A stretch of DNA of 64,000 bases from Anas platyrhynchos (Eukaryota > Chordata > Aves > Anseriformes > Anatidae): contig NC_092589.1 of NCBI RefSeq assembly GCF_047663525.1, positions 59,639,501-59,703,500 on the forward strand, written 5' to 3'. The translations under genes and the position numbers were made by a program. Positions 11,177 to 25,384 of this stretch are shown piece after piece. Under the pieces are notes generated by a model. It had not been told where the DNA came from. It saw only the letters and a program-made list of their open reading frames with translations, and made no database searches. Each line of letters opens with the position of its first letter. The stretch's first letter is position 1.

Positions 11177-11202
11177 AAAAAAAAAAAAAAAAAAAAAAAA
11201 AA
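11177..11202. repeat. Poly(A) homopolymer, 26 bases
   Basis: Uninterrupted A run on the plus strand in intergenic DNA. No retroposed body with direct repeats is obvious on its left side. Confidence 0.95.
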
Positions 11203-13319
11203 GGACGTACACATTTTTTCTTTTTCTTTTTTCCTTTTTTTTAAAATCTGAATTCTGTCTTTTGTAAAGAAACAATGTCATGTACCCAAGTATTAGCCCT
11301 AAGGAAGATAACAGGAGACTATCAAAGCATAGTCTGCTTTCACTACTTTTTTTTTTTGGCCCTTTGTTGTCATGTGATGTTAGAAAAATTCTAGGTAAAT
11401 CAAAAATCAAAACTAACTGTTATCATGACAATGAAGGCAACAGTGATCTACCAAAGTATGAAAATGAGCTGGGCAGCATAGGGACTAAAGGGCTGGTATG
11501 TCCTTACAGGAGCAGCAGCAGAGAGCAGGAAATGTGAAAATTGTGAAGATGGTGATTTTCTGTTTTTCCATTCCCATGAAATGATACTTAAACAAACAAA
11601 AAACCAAACCTGTGTAAAATAGTCCTTTACAAGCACACAGGGCAGGTATGGAGATAGTGCTCATACATATTTCATATCATTGGTTAAGGTCATCATCATA
11701 TTCATGATTCAAATTCCTCTTCCTATACTTACCATGAGTGGTCCCCAAAAGTCATGAGATTCCACCTTAACACAGACTACTCTAATTTGACCTTTATTAG
11801 CATCTCATTGCACTGTTTCTGTCCTCCCAGATTTACAATTCTACATCAAGGCAGCCCAAACCAGGAATTATGCAACACAAGGTTTAAAGCGCAGCTTGAG
11901 AAAACCAGAGCAGACGCACTGATCTGATCAAGCAATCAGTTTAACCCAGTGTTTTGCCTCCAGCAGCGACCAAGTGCAGGCATTTGGCAAAAGAATATAG
12001 TAAATGAAAACTATCGGTTGATCCCCTGGTTTCCCTCCAGGCTCCTGGCACTTACTGGATTAGGTTAGGGATTTCCTGAGCTAAAGGTTATAACCTAATC
12101 ATCTCATTTCAAAGCCAGAGGTGGATATTTGTCTGTGAATTTGTCTAATTCCTTAAACTTAAACTTTCATTTCATGTCATCCTATGACAATCATTGCTTA
12201 ATTAATTTATGGAACTATGTGAAAAAGCAGTTCTTCTTGCATATTTTTATGTTCCTTCCTGAGAACTCAGTAAGTGGTTCCAATTTCCTATGTTGTAAGC
12301 AAGGAATTATTTCATCTCCATCTTTTTCCATCAGGGTCATGACTATAGCTCTCCCACTGCTCATCTTATTTTCAAGCTGAAGAATCTTAGTTTTAATTTC
12401 TCGAAAGCTGAATGCCTTCCCATGTTGGTGACCCTTGTTGTTGTTCTTTATAATTCTACACATCATTCCTTGTTCTTATTTGAGATTGAATTACTAGAAT
12501 TGTTAGCATTATTCAGTGTGTGGGTAAAGCATACGCAATGGCATAATGATGCTTTCTATTTTGTCCTCAGTCCTAACAATTTCCAACATCTTACTTGCCT
12601 TTCCGAAAACTGCTGAGCACTGTGCACGGTGATTTCACAAACTATTTGCAAAGTGGTAGCAATTAATTGTTCTGTTACAGATAATTAGGATTGTTCCCTC
12701 CACCCCCGCATATTACTTTGTGTTTTTCAATAAAACAACCATTGGCTGTTTTACTGTATGATCTGAAATAGGACACACACACGTTGTCATGTTTTTAACT
12801 GTCATCAATAACAACTTTGAACACAGATTCAAGCAGAGATCCTGCTAAAAGTACTTTCTCCCGCAGGAAAGTTGGCCACCAGCTCTATGTCTGTCTCCTC
12901 CTACCTTTGAGGTAGTTACTGATCCTGAATGCAGCCTGTCTTCTTATCCCATGAGAAATTAGTTTTGCAAAAGTGTTTAGTGTTTGCAGTAAACATGTTG
13001 TAAACGTGCTGTTTAACAGGTTTCTCCCAAGACAGGCAGCACAGGCTCGGCTTGAAAAAGGCGTGTAAAAGAGTTACAAGGTCATTTGCTAGGTAATGGC
13101 CATATTGTCAGTTTTCCAGCATATTTTAGATAAATAACTACCTTTATGATAGATAAACTATGCAGTTCTTGCTTTGTACAATACTGTTCTCTTGAGTTTT
13201 TGTTGCATTATATAATGTGCTTGTGAATAGGCAGACACATGCACCACAAGCACACATGGAGGTCTCTGCTGAGAGAGAAACATGTTCTCTAGAAAACGTT
13301 CTAAGATCTGACCCTGTGA

Positions 13320-13800
13320 TCAGCAGATTTTACCACTAGAAGAGATCATCTTATCTGCCCTCTTACATAACCCAGGTCTCACTTTGTTCTTTCAACGGGT
13401 TTTTGTTTGACTTGTTGATTCAGTAGACACATGAATTCCTGTCGCACGTACCTGCACAATCCCTTTGCTGTCACATCAGCAACTCACACCAGTACAAGAT
13501 GCCAGAAATTCCTTTTACTGTCTCCAAATCTGGACAAAAATGACAGTGTTGTGATTCAACCAGGAGTGTGCGTCTTAGCCCAGTCCCGTCACGTATCTAT
13601 GCAGCTGGCCTGCCGTGAGTCACTTCTCAACATGGGTGTGCCATGCTCTGCAACCCAGTGTAGGGTTGTGACTCAACCTAAAGTAGTAAAGCTACTTCAG
13701 CCCTGGCTAAAATATGTCTTTAAAAATATGTCTTTGCATGATTTAAAGATTTCAAGTGGCAGAGGACTGACTACATTCCTAATTCCCATGGACTTTGCAA
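13320..13800 (-). repeat. Ancient CR1-like remnant (tentative)
   Basis: Two pieces resemble the 3' region of old amniote CR1 elements read in reverse: 13330-13420 (AGAGATCATCTTATCTGCC, then ACATAACCCAGG, then TTTTTGTTTGACT) and about 13735-13800 (AGATTTCAAGTGGCAGAGG, then CTACATTCCTAATTCCCATG). In the family these lie close together; here about 310 bases separate them, so the middle is inserted or unrelated. Recognition is from memory and is tentative. Confidence 0.4.
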
Positions 13801-14141
13801 CACCACAGAATAAAATAAAATACCTTTTCCTTGAACAAGACAGGGTCACTGGCTGCATTAAGAAACATAAAATCACAGCAGCTCAGTGCTGGCATAGAAA
13901 TCTGAGGGGAGTAAACAATAATCAGGGAGTATGGTTGTTTTTAGAGACAGTCAGAACAACTATATTGTTTGAGACAAGCCATTCAACCAGGAAAATAGCG
14001 CTGTATTCTCTTATCAACTCTGTACCCAAAGCATCTCCATCATTCTTGGTCCAGTCATTAGTCGTACTTGGCCATTCTCTCTGTCTTAAGTCAGCAGTTG
14101 TTTCAAGGGAGAAAATATTTTTTCCAAAACAAAGAACTTAG
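13431..14141 (+). other. Unidentified 236-codon open reading frame
   Basis: ATG-initiated frame, the longest outside the CpG islands and the LTR. The product is Ser/Leu/Val-rich with scattered cysteines and matches no family I know. It has no clear domain, signal peptide or repeats. It overlaps the tentative ancient CR1 pieces at its start and middle, has no CpG promoter, and lies in AT-rich intergenic DNA. Most likely a chance frame; a lineage-specific gene or an exon of an unseen transcript is possible but unsupported. Confidence 0.2.
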
Positions 14142-17100
14142 TTTTGTAAAACCTTACACGAATTTTCCTGTAAAGCCATGTCTTAAAAAATTAATTGTAT
14201 GGATTCTTGTCTTTGCTTTTTGTGAGGACAAAAACCAAAGCAAAACAAAACAAAAATGTTCTCTTTTTTTCTTTTGATGAGCTGAAAAAGTAACCTAGCA
14301 AAACATAAGCATTTCTTTCAGTGTAAAAGTAAATGTGACGGGCCAGCCTCAGAACAAGACAGACTATAAATACAGACACAGTTACTGCTGACAGTCTTGG
14401 CACCTGAATGAGCACTTCCATGGAATTAAATGGAGTGATTCACTTACACTGTTATTCACCTGTGTCTGCCTGTGATGGAGGCCTTATTTCAGAAATGGCC
14501 TCAGGGCATCATCCCCTCCTTGTTATCCACTAGATGCCTCAAACAATGCAATGCCTCTTCTCCCTAGATTAAGCATGCTAATCTTTACTACAGCTGAGCA
14601 GAAAAGGGGAGGAGTACTTAAAATTCTTGATGTAAATGACTGAAATGACTTGCCCTACAGCTAACCCGAGAGTAAACCTCTGCATAATGACAGAAATATG
14701 CTACATCAGTACAGCCTAAAAGACTGCACTCATAACGTTGACTGTCAAAAGAAGTATGGGATGACCTTAATCATATGTCTGATAGTAGTTACGTGAGAAC
14801 CTTAGGACCAAACTCAAAACCTGTCTAAACACACACAAGGTCAGAATTAGTGCAGGATTCATGTTGAGCTTGGGTGATGCTTTTCCATATAAGAGGCTGT
14901 GAAACAAAGAAGATGTGCAGTGATGTGTTTTTTGGAGAGTATCAAAAAGTGTTTGGGGACAGTTTACACAGAGAAAAACTATATAAAAAGCTGATTGTGT
15001 TTCATGTTTTATGGTATTCTTTGCTATAACAATGAATATTTGTGAAAGAGAGGAACATGAAGACTAATTACTTTCTCAGATTCGTTTCATCAAAGTATCT
15101 CTTGTAGCAAGGAAACAGCACTACATCTCTTAATTTCCACATAGAATGGTAGCAGATGAGTCATCTAGTCCCTCTGTACTCCTGTTTAGTATGCATCACA
15201 CAAAAACAAAAAGCAACAACAAAAGCCCCCTCTCCTTCCCTCTACACATATACATTCACATACTGACATTTTGGGGACTTTTCCAGAAAACCAACAAAAC
15301 TGGCTTTACATAAGGTTGTCAACTAATGGTAGCAGAGATGACAGCTACATTAATAGGGAATTACTATTCACATCCCCTTCAAATACAGCTCTAGGTATAA
15401 TATCTCTATTTATTAGTTTCATATAAATTTCCTTCCTAAAGCTCAAGTGTTTATAATGACTCATGACAGAAGGACATCAAATCTTCTCCTGAAGGAAATC
15501 TTACTGCAATAGTGCTGTGAATTGACATTTGTCAGAAAACATTAATTTAACATATGAAATGTTGTCAATGCAAAGCTTGCTATGTTAATTTTTTTTCAGT
15601 GGAATGTCAAGACCTCCTACTGGCCATGAAAGCATGTCAGTGGACTAATGACAGTTAATTATCATTTAATGCAATGATCCTGTTTTATACGCATTATTTT
15701 TAGGAATAAAACCTGTAACTTTGCTACTCCACATTCAAGTTTCTCATCTCAAAAACTTGCTTAAGGTGCAAGATACTGGATCATTTGACTCCAATAATCT
15801 TTGCAATTAGATTGTATTTACCCTATATTTTGAACTCAAGTACACTTGACTTAAAGTCAAAGTCAAGGAGCACTTTATTGGTTCCTGCTTATGGAGAAGT
15901 GTGTTCTTAAAATGCAGTTTTCTGGTTTTAAGATTCAATACCAGCTCTGAAATTCAAATTAGGTTCAAATTCTTAACTGTTCAAACTTTATTAATTTCAT
16001 TGTCACTGCAGCTGCAAGCCTTTTGATCCTCCATCATCTGATGCTGTTTGAAACTACAACACAAAGACTCCAAATGCTGACAGTCTCACCTATGGAGCTG
16101 ATGTTCTAGGAGGAATTTCTGTCAAGGTGCAGGAGGTCAAACTGTCTGCTGATTTCAAATGGTAGACAACTATCTACTAGGGAAGTACTATGACAACACC
16201 AAATTAATTTACACTGTTGAACATACCATAGAGGTTGATTGCAAACTGATGCGTCAGTTTTCTCCTGCATCTACAATTTATAATCTTGCATGAATTTTCC
16301 ATCTGCTGCATTATTTGTAATTGTGAATCCAAAACTTCTGGGATAAATCTTACCATTTTTTTTCTCTAGAGGAGTTTTTTTTTCAAGCATCTCCAATGCA
16401 TTGGAGAAGATTAGATTTAAAAACATAGTTAAGAAAATTAAGTGTAACTACCTTCTTGTTTGGCTCATAGATACCCTACCATAATTGTTACATGTATATA
16501 AGTGCTTCTCAATAAATGCTTCTCAGGGTGTTGTGATGTAATATTTTGAAGCAAATATCTGTTCTTTGTCACACAAATGTACAATGGACACAAATGAATA
16601 GGACAAATGCATCCCACTTTCCCTATTTTTAGTCAAGAAAAAGAGACAAGCTGTGTTATACACAGAAACGCATTTTCTCTCTATTTCTCTTGGATTCTCC
16701 AGCATATTACTCCATTTAAAAAGTCCATTTTGAATTTAAGGGAGCCTTATGAAATAAAGTGTCATGAAATTGTACTTCTGATGGCCTCCGATTTTGGCAG
16801 AAACAGTATGGGGTTGGAGGGCTGTTGATGATTCTGGAAACTACGTATGTGAGTATCTGTGCACAAAAAAAAAAAAAGGCACATAAATAACTGTAATTAA
16901 GGTTATATATAGAATTGGGGTAGGAATAGAAACATCCCTAGTATTAGATCAGGCTTTTAAATTGTACTACTTGTGCATAGACCTACATTAGTAGCCATAG
17001 TAGAAAGTAAAATGTCTATTTTAAGTTAGTTACCTGACTCTGTGAATATATGGTTATGTCATATAGTAAAGAAGAAAGATAAGGGTCTCACCTATTGAAG

Positions 17101-20100
17101 AGCACTACTGTGGAGAGAGTTTCAGTAAACAGCTTGGAGCTGTTTTCTTACTTTTTGATAGCTAAAGGCACATGGATGAAAAAACAGTTCTTTGTTCAGA
17201 GTAGTAGGTTAAGAGACATATAACTCATAATGCCATAACTGAAGTACCAAGACTGCATTATAGTAGACCCCATTCTCTTGTTTACCCAAAGATTCCTAAA
17301 GCAAATGCACAAATTATCCTCAGCATTAACGGCTTCTCAAAATAGCAAATAGTCATCAATAAAGACTTGGTATGCCTGTTAATTAGTTACTATAACAGAG
17401 AGTATTTCTATCACAGAGGAAGGCGAACAGAAGGTGGTAAGCCTAGTACCTCACCAGAAGTAGACTCTTTTTCATTCGCTCACTTTCTGAGGAATACACA
17501 TCCTTTATTTCATTACTGGGAAATACAGTTTGTACACGTTCCCAAGCTAAAAACTAACCGCAAAAGCTATTTTTCTCACAGGTCAGATGTGAGGAAACAG
17601 AACCATTTCACTTCCTTCAACATCCCTATATAAAGAGAAGAGGAAAGTGGGACCAGACCTATTGTTCTTACAGCTTCCTGTCTCCTTTTTGACTCTGCCT
17701 CATTTGAAAAAGCAGGGCTCTGCTGCTTAGAGTGCATCATCTCCACTTAGGGTATTCGGATATTTAATAATATATAAATGGCTCTTGTACAACACAAACA
17801 ATATCAGTAGAGTCTTCGTTTGATAAAAAGGCTGTTTGTCAAAGGTAGCTGCTGCCTCTGTTTTGCTTTCATATAAAATATTGTAGCTTTTCAATCACAA
17901 CTCATTCAAAATGAGTTTTATCTCTTCCAAGAGAGTAAGATGAAAATGTACAAATATATAATCTGCCCCTCAAGAAACTTTGCTTTTTTTTTTTTTCCCC
18001 TCAGTATTTTTTTCTGATTCTTCAGTTGTTTGAGTGGCTGGAGTACAATAATCAAATATAAAGAGGGAAAAGGTCTGAGTTATGAAGTACATTTGGCCCA
18101 CTGTTGGCTGCCCTCAGCCTGGGCTGTTTGGCCAGGGTCACACCAATTCTCATTGGAATGAGCTGGGAAATGGTAGAAGAGCTTTCTGCTCTTGCCCAGC
18201 TAGGAGCTGTAGCTGGAGATCTGTGGAAGCTAGCATGAGCTCACAGCTCCCCACAGGCCCTGTGTGCTGTCCAGTGCTAGTTCTTCTGTCTGTACAAGAT
18301 CCTCCTCAAAATAACTGCCCTCAGCTTTTACTTTTTGATATCTGAGGCATTTTTAAGAGGTCTATAAAAACAAGCAGTATCCAGACATTTTCCAGAGCTG
18401 GCTATGGCTAGGAAGAGCTAGTATATCTCCCTGTGTGTTGGGAGCTGATATGCTGATATGTTCTAGATTACCATCTCAGCCAGACAACAGCAGTGGTTGG
18501 ATTCCTGTAAAGGATCAGCCTTGCCTTGTAGCACTGCAGTTGTCTGATCTGCTGTGGAGCACAGAATAGACACCAGCTCAGGACCCAGCCTTTCAATCAG
18601 AGAGGCAACAACACGTTCTAATCCCTTCCAAATGAGAATTGTTTCCTCTGTAAAATAGCCAAACCGCCCTTAGCATGAAAGAAAAGGCACTTTGGAAGAG
18701 GAATGATGCAAAGAGCTGCTTTTCTTCACCTCTTAATTCACCTTCCAGAAGAGGGAGATGCATTCATGTGCTCAGGGCAGACTCCCTCCTCTGTCACAGA
18801 CAAATCCTGTCAATGGACCTTGGTGGGAAGCACACATGCGGACATGCACAACTTGGCAGTTATATGAAAAAAATGTGAGGATAGCAAAAGATGCAATTTT
18901 TTTTTCTTTATTTATACATCTATATCCATTCCTTCCTGTCGGTTCCTAATATTCTCCTTCTATGATTAATTGCAAGAACTGTACAATTTGAACCTTTTCC
19001 TAGGAGGCACAGGCAGAAACGAAGTACTTGGCAATAATTCCTCTTCAATTCAGACAGCCTTAGCACTGTGTAGATTTAGCACCCGTTCTACCAAATATAG
19101 CCCTCCGAAAATGACTGGAACAGAACATGATGTTTCAAAAATAAAGAAATGCAATTTCTTTAAAAACATTCAAATGTGTGGTAATTAAGTGTATATCCAC
19201 TCTGATCAAATAATAGGTTCAGTTCAAAGAACATTTCTTGATTTCACATTACATACAGGATTGTCATTAGCATTTGCTAACTGAGTCAGGTTTAGCAGGA
19301 AGTTATGATGGTAAGAGCATTGCTTTAGGAATTATTTATAAAGGAAAACTTCATCTTTCTTCCCTGACGTCTTGAGAAATTCAATGCAAAGGGAAGTTTC
19401 AGTTCTGTTTATGTTCTATATACTTTGCTGTGTGAAGAAATGAGTCTGTAAAATATATGAAAGAGAGAGACCTTCAATTATTAGGCTCTTTCTTACAGTC
19501 ACCACAGATGAAGCACACAGAATTCTTAATATTCCTCCTATATGCGACCCAAAGATCAGGCAAAAATCATTAATATCTGTGTTGTTTTTAACCAAAAAAG
19601 CAGATTTAAAAGCAAGTTGAGGCATTTTTCATCTAGAGGGCTTTAGTAAAAAGACACTGACTAGCTTATTGCTATCATAAGCAAATGTAAGACTTAGCAG
19701 AAGGTTCTTTTTTTATTTATCTTAACATATCAAGAGCAACCCACATCACTATGGAGAAAAAGGAAGGGTTTAAAATCATTGGAAAACTGGTATTAATGGA
19801 AAACAGCTCAAAGAACAGGCCCAGTCAAGTTTTGACCAAGAGGCAGAATCCCACTGTGAAATAACAAGCTGGTGAACCCAGAAGAGAGAAGGTACAAGGA
19901 GAAGATGAGTTGGAGTACAAATCCCAAGACTATAACACTATTAGCATATTGGAAGGTTGTGTTGCTAGTGGGAGGAAATAAAATGCAGAAGGAAAGGAGA
20001 AAGGGGGAAACTATCACCACTGAGTAACTGATTTTAACTGAAAATGGTTAAGAAAGAAAAAAAGTAAGATGGAAACTGAAACATAAGTGAAATGGAAAAG

Positions 20101-23100
20101 GAGCACTACAATTATGCATACAGTGAAAGCAGAGAGTAGGAAAAGGAAAGAGGGGTATATGTGTAATATAGGAAACAAATAAAGAGGTGAAATTTAGCTT
20201 TAGGCACTTCTTCCCACCTAGTAACCAATTTCTGAGAAATTCAGCAATGTGCCAGAAGCTTCCTGAAATAGCCATTAACAATCCTTGCCGATGGAGGTAA
20301 TTATTTAAGGTAGGGAGGGATAACATCCTCTTCCATCAGCAAGCTGGAGTGCACTTCCACATTCGGGGGGAAGAGGAAAGAGAAAAAAGTAGGAGAACAA
20401 TGGGAACTGCTTAAGAACCCAGACAGAGCTAAGACCAAGAAAAAAAAGATAGTGAAGGGGGTATAAGAATGCATTCAGACCAGCTGGAGCTTCAGTAATG
20501 TAAGCCCCAGCTAAGGGGACTTCAATACAAAGAAAGACATTGAGGGACAACAGAAGTAACCTGAATGTATGAAAGAAAAAGATTAAAACCTTATCAAACA
20601 TCAATTTATCAATATATAATTTTATACAGAAGTATGTATGCTAGATAATACCATAAAGTACAAAGAAAAATTGAAGTATCTTACTCCTCCTGATGCTACT
20701 GAATTATAAATAGAGGCTGTATTTATAAAAGAGGATGTAGACACTGGCATGAATAATCTGTAAATAAATATGGCAACAAGACCAGATGGATTTTGAGTTA
20801 AATGCTGAAAGGCTTTCAGAGGAGTTTTAATTTCTCTAACAAGAAACTTATTTGATAGTTTAATGCGAGCAGAAGACATCCTCTCCTTTGGAAGAAACAA
20901 TGATAGTTTTAAAATATAAAGAGAGGTGGGATTTGACCAGCTGCTCAAGCTTTTGTGGTCGAGGTAAATATGAAGGGACATTCTCCCTTCACTCATTCTC
21001 TGTCAGAGTTCCTCTCTGGAAGTGACCACACAGCTGTCCTGGGGTGAGGAAAAGTGCCCCCCAGCTTTTGAGGTGCAGGTACGAAATCTCAGGTAGAAAT
21101 CTGCCCAAATCATAAAGGAGTAAAGGCTTTGCTTTTCCAGTATCTTCCACTTCAAAGTGTTTATTTTTCTCCTTATTTGGATGAAGGAGAAAAGGGGTTA
21201 ATTTCTGAAATAAGTGAAACTTTTATAGGGGCTATTATAGATTTATACAAATTAAAAGCTCACTGGAGAGAGCAGGGAAAACTGAGCAAATGCAATGGCA
21301 AATGATATAGAAAAGGTATTACTCATCCTCCATTGTGGAAATTTACACAAAGAAATACTATGAAATACTCCACAGATAGTAGATGTCTCCAGCCAGGATC
21401 CTGTACATATTCCAATGGTGACACAACACGCTGGAGAGGCTGCTGAGAAAAAGCTATTATTTGCCCTTATGGGATGTGCCTGCACAGAGGTGCAGGAGGG
21501 ACCAGAATGACCACTTTGTGGTGAGTAACAAAATTGCTCCAGATCCTCTTTGCTTGCTGAACACTCCTTGCAAAGGCACTCGCCTTGCACAGAAGGAAAA
21601 AATAACACCCCCGTGTTGGGACTGGCTGCTACATAGCTCTCTGTATGGAAAGAATTTTTTCATCCACCGACGAAAATTTCATAGTCTCAAATGTGGAACA
21701 CCCTTTTGATGGAGAAACAACCACAGCAGGACTGGTAGAAGAGAGGGTAGGCTCTTTGGAATATGGATGCTATTTCATAGAAAGTAAAATAAGGGGCAGG
21801 TGTAACCTTACCATAAAGCAATGGTTTTTGCAATTGTCCAAATGGAAGGATTCAATTTCCATCAAGGATGGAAAGCGGTTACAAACTGTAACATACCTCC
21901 AGAAATGTACAAAAGTGTAGGTACAGATAGTTGTAAAGTGACAAATTTTGCATTAAAATGTAGCTTCTAGCCAAAGGAAAAAGGAAGGCTTTTAGAAAAG
22001 CAGAACGGGGCTTCCTCCATTTATAAATGTTAACGCCATTCTGAAAACATTCTTCTGTCTGGAAATAAAATATGCCACCTCCAAAAGCACCTTCTTTTTG
22101 AAAAGAGCAGACAGTAACAACAAAAACAACTCTGAAGTCAGAGGTGGCAAGTTTTTTTTAAACACCTCACATTCATTTCTAGCCTTAATCTACTCATCTT
22201 TTCACGGAAGGATCAGGATAGAACAAGTTTCTGTAGCTCCTGATGAGCTGTAAGTAAAGGAGTATATTGACAGAGATTGTAAAACCTGCTCCACAGCATT
22301 ATGTATGTGAAAGAATTTAGAATGACAAATAACCTCAGGGTCATTTTAATAAACTTGGGGAACCAGGTGCGAGATGGAAAGTGAACCCCAATACATATTT
22401 TAAAAGGCTGGAATTTATTTAAAGTTGTTTTCATTTAAAAACATAGTATCTGGGCATATAATATGCTTTCCTGCGAGCAAAGGTAGTGCAGGAGTGCAGT
22501 TCTGATTCACTGCCATCAGAACTCAGAGATCAGAGGCCCTCATCAAAACCAGGTAGATCCTAGCCATTGCATTCCCACTGTACCTGGCAAAGACTAGACC
22601 CTGTATGTTTGAGATATGCTTATTTTTAGAAATGAGTCTCAACATGTGTAGCAACTAGTTTCTAGAAACCAGTACTAATTTCACAGCTGATAAAATATAC
22701 GGAGATCTGAACAGTGTTTTAACTGGCACACTTCCCTTAAATGAGTAAAATATTACTTTTACATTTTTTCTTTTACATTCTTTTTAGTAGCAATGAACAC
22801 ATATATTTCTGGTCACATATCAAGATGTAAAGTATTCTTTTTCTAAAAGAAAAAGTTTTATTGATGTATATAATTTGGCTCTGATTATAAGAGTTTTGAT
22901 GGTCAGCAAAATAACTTTGCGCTTCATTACATTAATTGGATCATTAGACTTGACCTTCCTATGACGATGATGATTTTCTCTGACTCTGATCCCTTAAAAG
23001 GATGATTGCTTCAGTACCAATATGTCATTTAATAGTTGATTCACACAGAAAACAAAATACGGTAAAATTAGGCACCAGGTGGGGAATGACTTAACTCTTA

Positions 23101-23921
23101 GCTGGTCAGGACTCTGAATTCTAAGAAGATATTTTAAAAAGAGAGAATGAAAGGTACAACACTTTAAAAGCCAAGAGAGTTCCTCCTCTTGCTATCTTTA
23201 AATCATAATTCAAGGCAGTTAATCAAGTTTTTCATGTATAATAGACTGATTTTTCTATATCAAAAATGAAAGTATTACTGATTATATATTTTGGTGGGGA
23301 TTTTTCCATAAACCCCCTTCTTTGCATATCTAACATGAACACTGGGAAATGCTGTGATACAGATCTTCCCAAACCAAGAGAACTAATAATAGACATATGG
23401 TCTCATTGTGTAGGTTGGTTGCACTGAAAAGTGCAAATATGGAGAAAATAATCTAACTTACAAACATACTTTAATAGTATTTTCCTCAGCCCATTCTGTA
23501 GCAAACTGCGTACCGTCCAGCCAAACAAAGCAGGACAGAAATCCTCAGTGAGAATTCACCGAAATTATTATTATTTTTTTTTAATATCCGTAGTGCTGAC
23601 TGTGACCTGATGGGAACAGGTAATGTTCTGAACAGCAAAACTCCCCTTGGACTGGAGATTAGCAAGCATCCAGTCTGGGGGAAAGGAGATCCTCCAGCCA
23701 AACACTGAAACACTGGACTGGGACTCTGAGGCAACAATGATTCCTTGGGAATTAGAAATTAGTTTGCTACATATCATTTCATTCTTATTCTTTCTGCTAA
23801 GTCTGTGAACTAGCACAAAGGTTATGGTATGAGAACTGGAAGTGAGATCCAACAACCTGTTCTCCAAATAGCTAAACAGCTTTAGAGTGGTGCTATACAC
23901 AGTGAAAAGCACAGTATGTTC

Positions 23922-23936
23922 CACACACACACACAC
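23922..23936. repeat. CA microsatellite
   Basis: Seven CA units in a short perfect run. Confidence 0.9.
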
Positions 23937-24914
23937 CTTGATGTGACGTATCATGGTTTTAGTGAAGTATACATTTATTAAACTTATTTTGGCATTGTCT
24001 GGATTTAGAGCTGTAGTAATAATACATTCTAGGGAATCTCCTCCCTCTGTTATTCTTTGTGGCTTGCACGTACTGTTGCAGCCAAGTAAACACCATTAAT
24101 GTCAAAAGAGTGTTCTCAGTGCAAAAAATGCAAACAGTACAATAGGAACTCAATTAAAATAAGGTGTTCAGATTATTTTTAGACATAAAACTCGTGCAAA
24201 ATTATTTTGGCACATACAACTATTTCAGTGTCCTTACTCTAGTTTATGATGAAGTTTATGGCCATATATACACATACACTAATATTTCAACATCAGTGCC
24301 CATGCTAGCACACAATCACTGAACTTGTAAGAAGCAAAGGCACTTGGAACCCAATCGTCTACTAATAAGTACTTTAAAAATCTCTTCTACAAACGTCTCT
24401 GTAAAACTAATAGGATTGCAGTGCGCAATTAGGCAGTGGAAGAAAGGTTATGTCTGTTGTACTACAGAGGTTCTGATGTCAGAGAAGCTCCAGTTAAGTG
24501 ACCTACGCTGCTAAGTTGGCCTTATCTCAGCCTATACAATCATAATAACCAGATTTAATATCAAAAAGGTAATTATGTTTTCAGTGTAGCCTATATGGAG
24601 GAATTTTAAGTAAGTGGGAAATGTGAGGAATCTGAAATGTGAAGAATTTGTTAGTTTCAACATTACTGTCACTTGGGGTTGCAAGAACTCGATTATGATG
24701 CATTTTGGGGAAGATCTTTTATTATTTTAATGAAGGCAATTTATCGGAAGTTTTAGTTTGCAGCAGCAGGAGGATGATGTAGTAAGTACTTGAAACAGAG
24801 CGGAAGATGAGTCTGTGGTTTACGCTGCGAACAACACCACGTCGGGTTGACAGGGAGGAAGGACGAGGTGCTGAAGGGCAGGACGAAAGCCACCAACACC
24901 TCTCTGAAAGGACA

Positions 24915-24925
24915 AAAATGGCGGC
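24915..24925 (+). promoter_or_regulatory. REPS1: YY1-like motif (AAAATGGCGGC)
   Basis: Perfect match to the AANATGGCGGC core often found just downstream of transcription starts in TATA-less promoters. It also contains an ATG that opens a long frame (see the overlapping upstream frame). Confidence 0.6.
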
Positions 24926-25078
24926 GCCCCCTCCCCTCTCCTTCCCCTCCCCGCCTGCCTCCCGCCTCCCGCCCGCCGGGGGGCGCTGCGGCGCCGGGCC
25001 CGGCGCATCCGGGCCTGGGGGAAGCGGGGCGGTGCCCCTAAGCCCCGCCCACACCCCCCAGCTCCGCCCCTCCGGCCG

Positions 25079-25125
25079 GGCGCAGGCGCGGGGCGGGGGT
25101 GCGCGCAGGCGCGCCGCCGCGTGGG
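25079..25125 (+). promoter_or_regulatory. REPS1: Cluster of NRF1-like and GC-box sites
   Basis: Two GCGCAGGCGC motifs close together, interleaved with GGGGCGGGGG and GTGGGCGGGC. Motif matches only; binding is inference. Confidence 0.5.
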
Positions 25126-25241
25126 CGGGCCGGGGGGCGGTTGGCGGGGGCTCGGTGCGGGCGGCCGCTCGCGCGCGGCGGCGGCGGTTGGCGGGGGGCG
25201 CGCGGCGGCCGCGGGCGCTGAGGGAGGGGCAGGGCCCGGCC

Positions 25242-25265
25242 GGGCAGGGCAGGGCAGGGCAGGGC
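25242..25265. repeat. GGGCA pentanucleotide repeat
   Basis: About four to five GGGCA units in the REPS1 5' UTR region or proximal promoter. Confidence 0.85.
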
Positions 25266-25384
25266 CGAGCCCAGCGGCCCCCTGCGCGCTCTCCGCTGCC
25301 CCCCCTCCGCCCGCCCGCCCCTCTCGCCGCCAGCCGGTGGATGCGGGGAGGCGGTGGCGGCGGTGCGCGGAGCCGGTGGGTAAG

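Larger units (their letters stand above)
9561..24800. other. Intergenic region between ABRACL and REPS1
   Basis: About 15 kb of AT-rich DNA with no recognisable exon, CpG island or RNA gene. It holds poly(A) and T runs, a short CA repeat at 23922-23936, a probable ancient CR1 trace near 13.3-13.8 kb and an unidentified 236-codon open frame (13431-14141). Regulatory elements may be present but cannot be seen in a single sequence. Confidence 0.6.

Noticed and set aside
15133..15200. Possible ancient CR1 (GATGAGTCATCTAGTCCCTC)
   Set aside because: Only about 20 bases resemble the element and no neighbouring landmark supports it.
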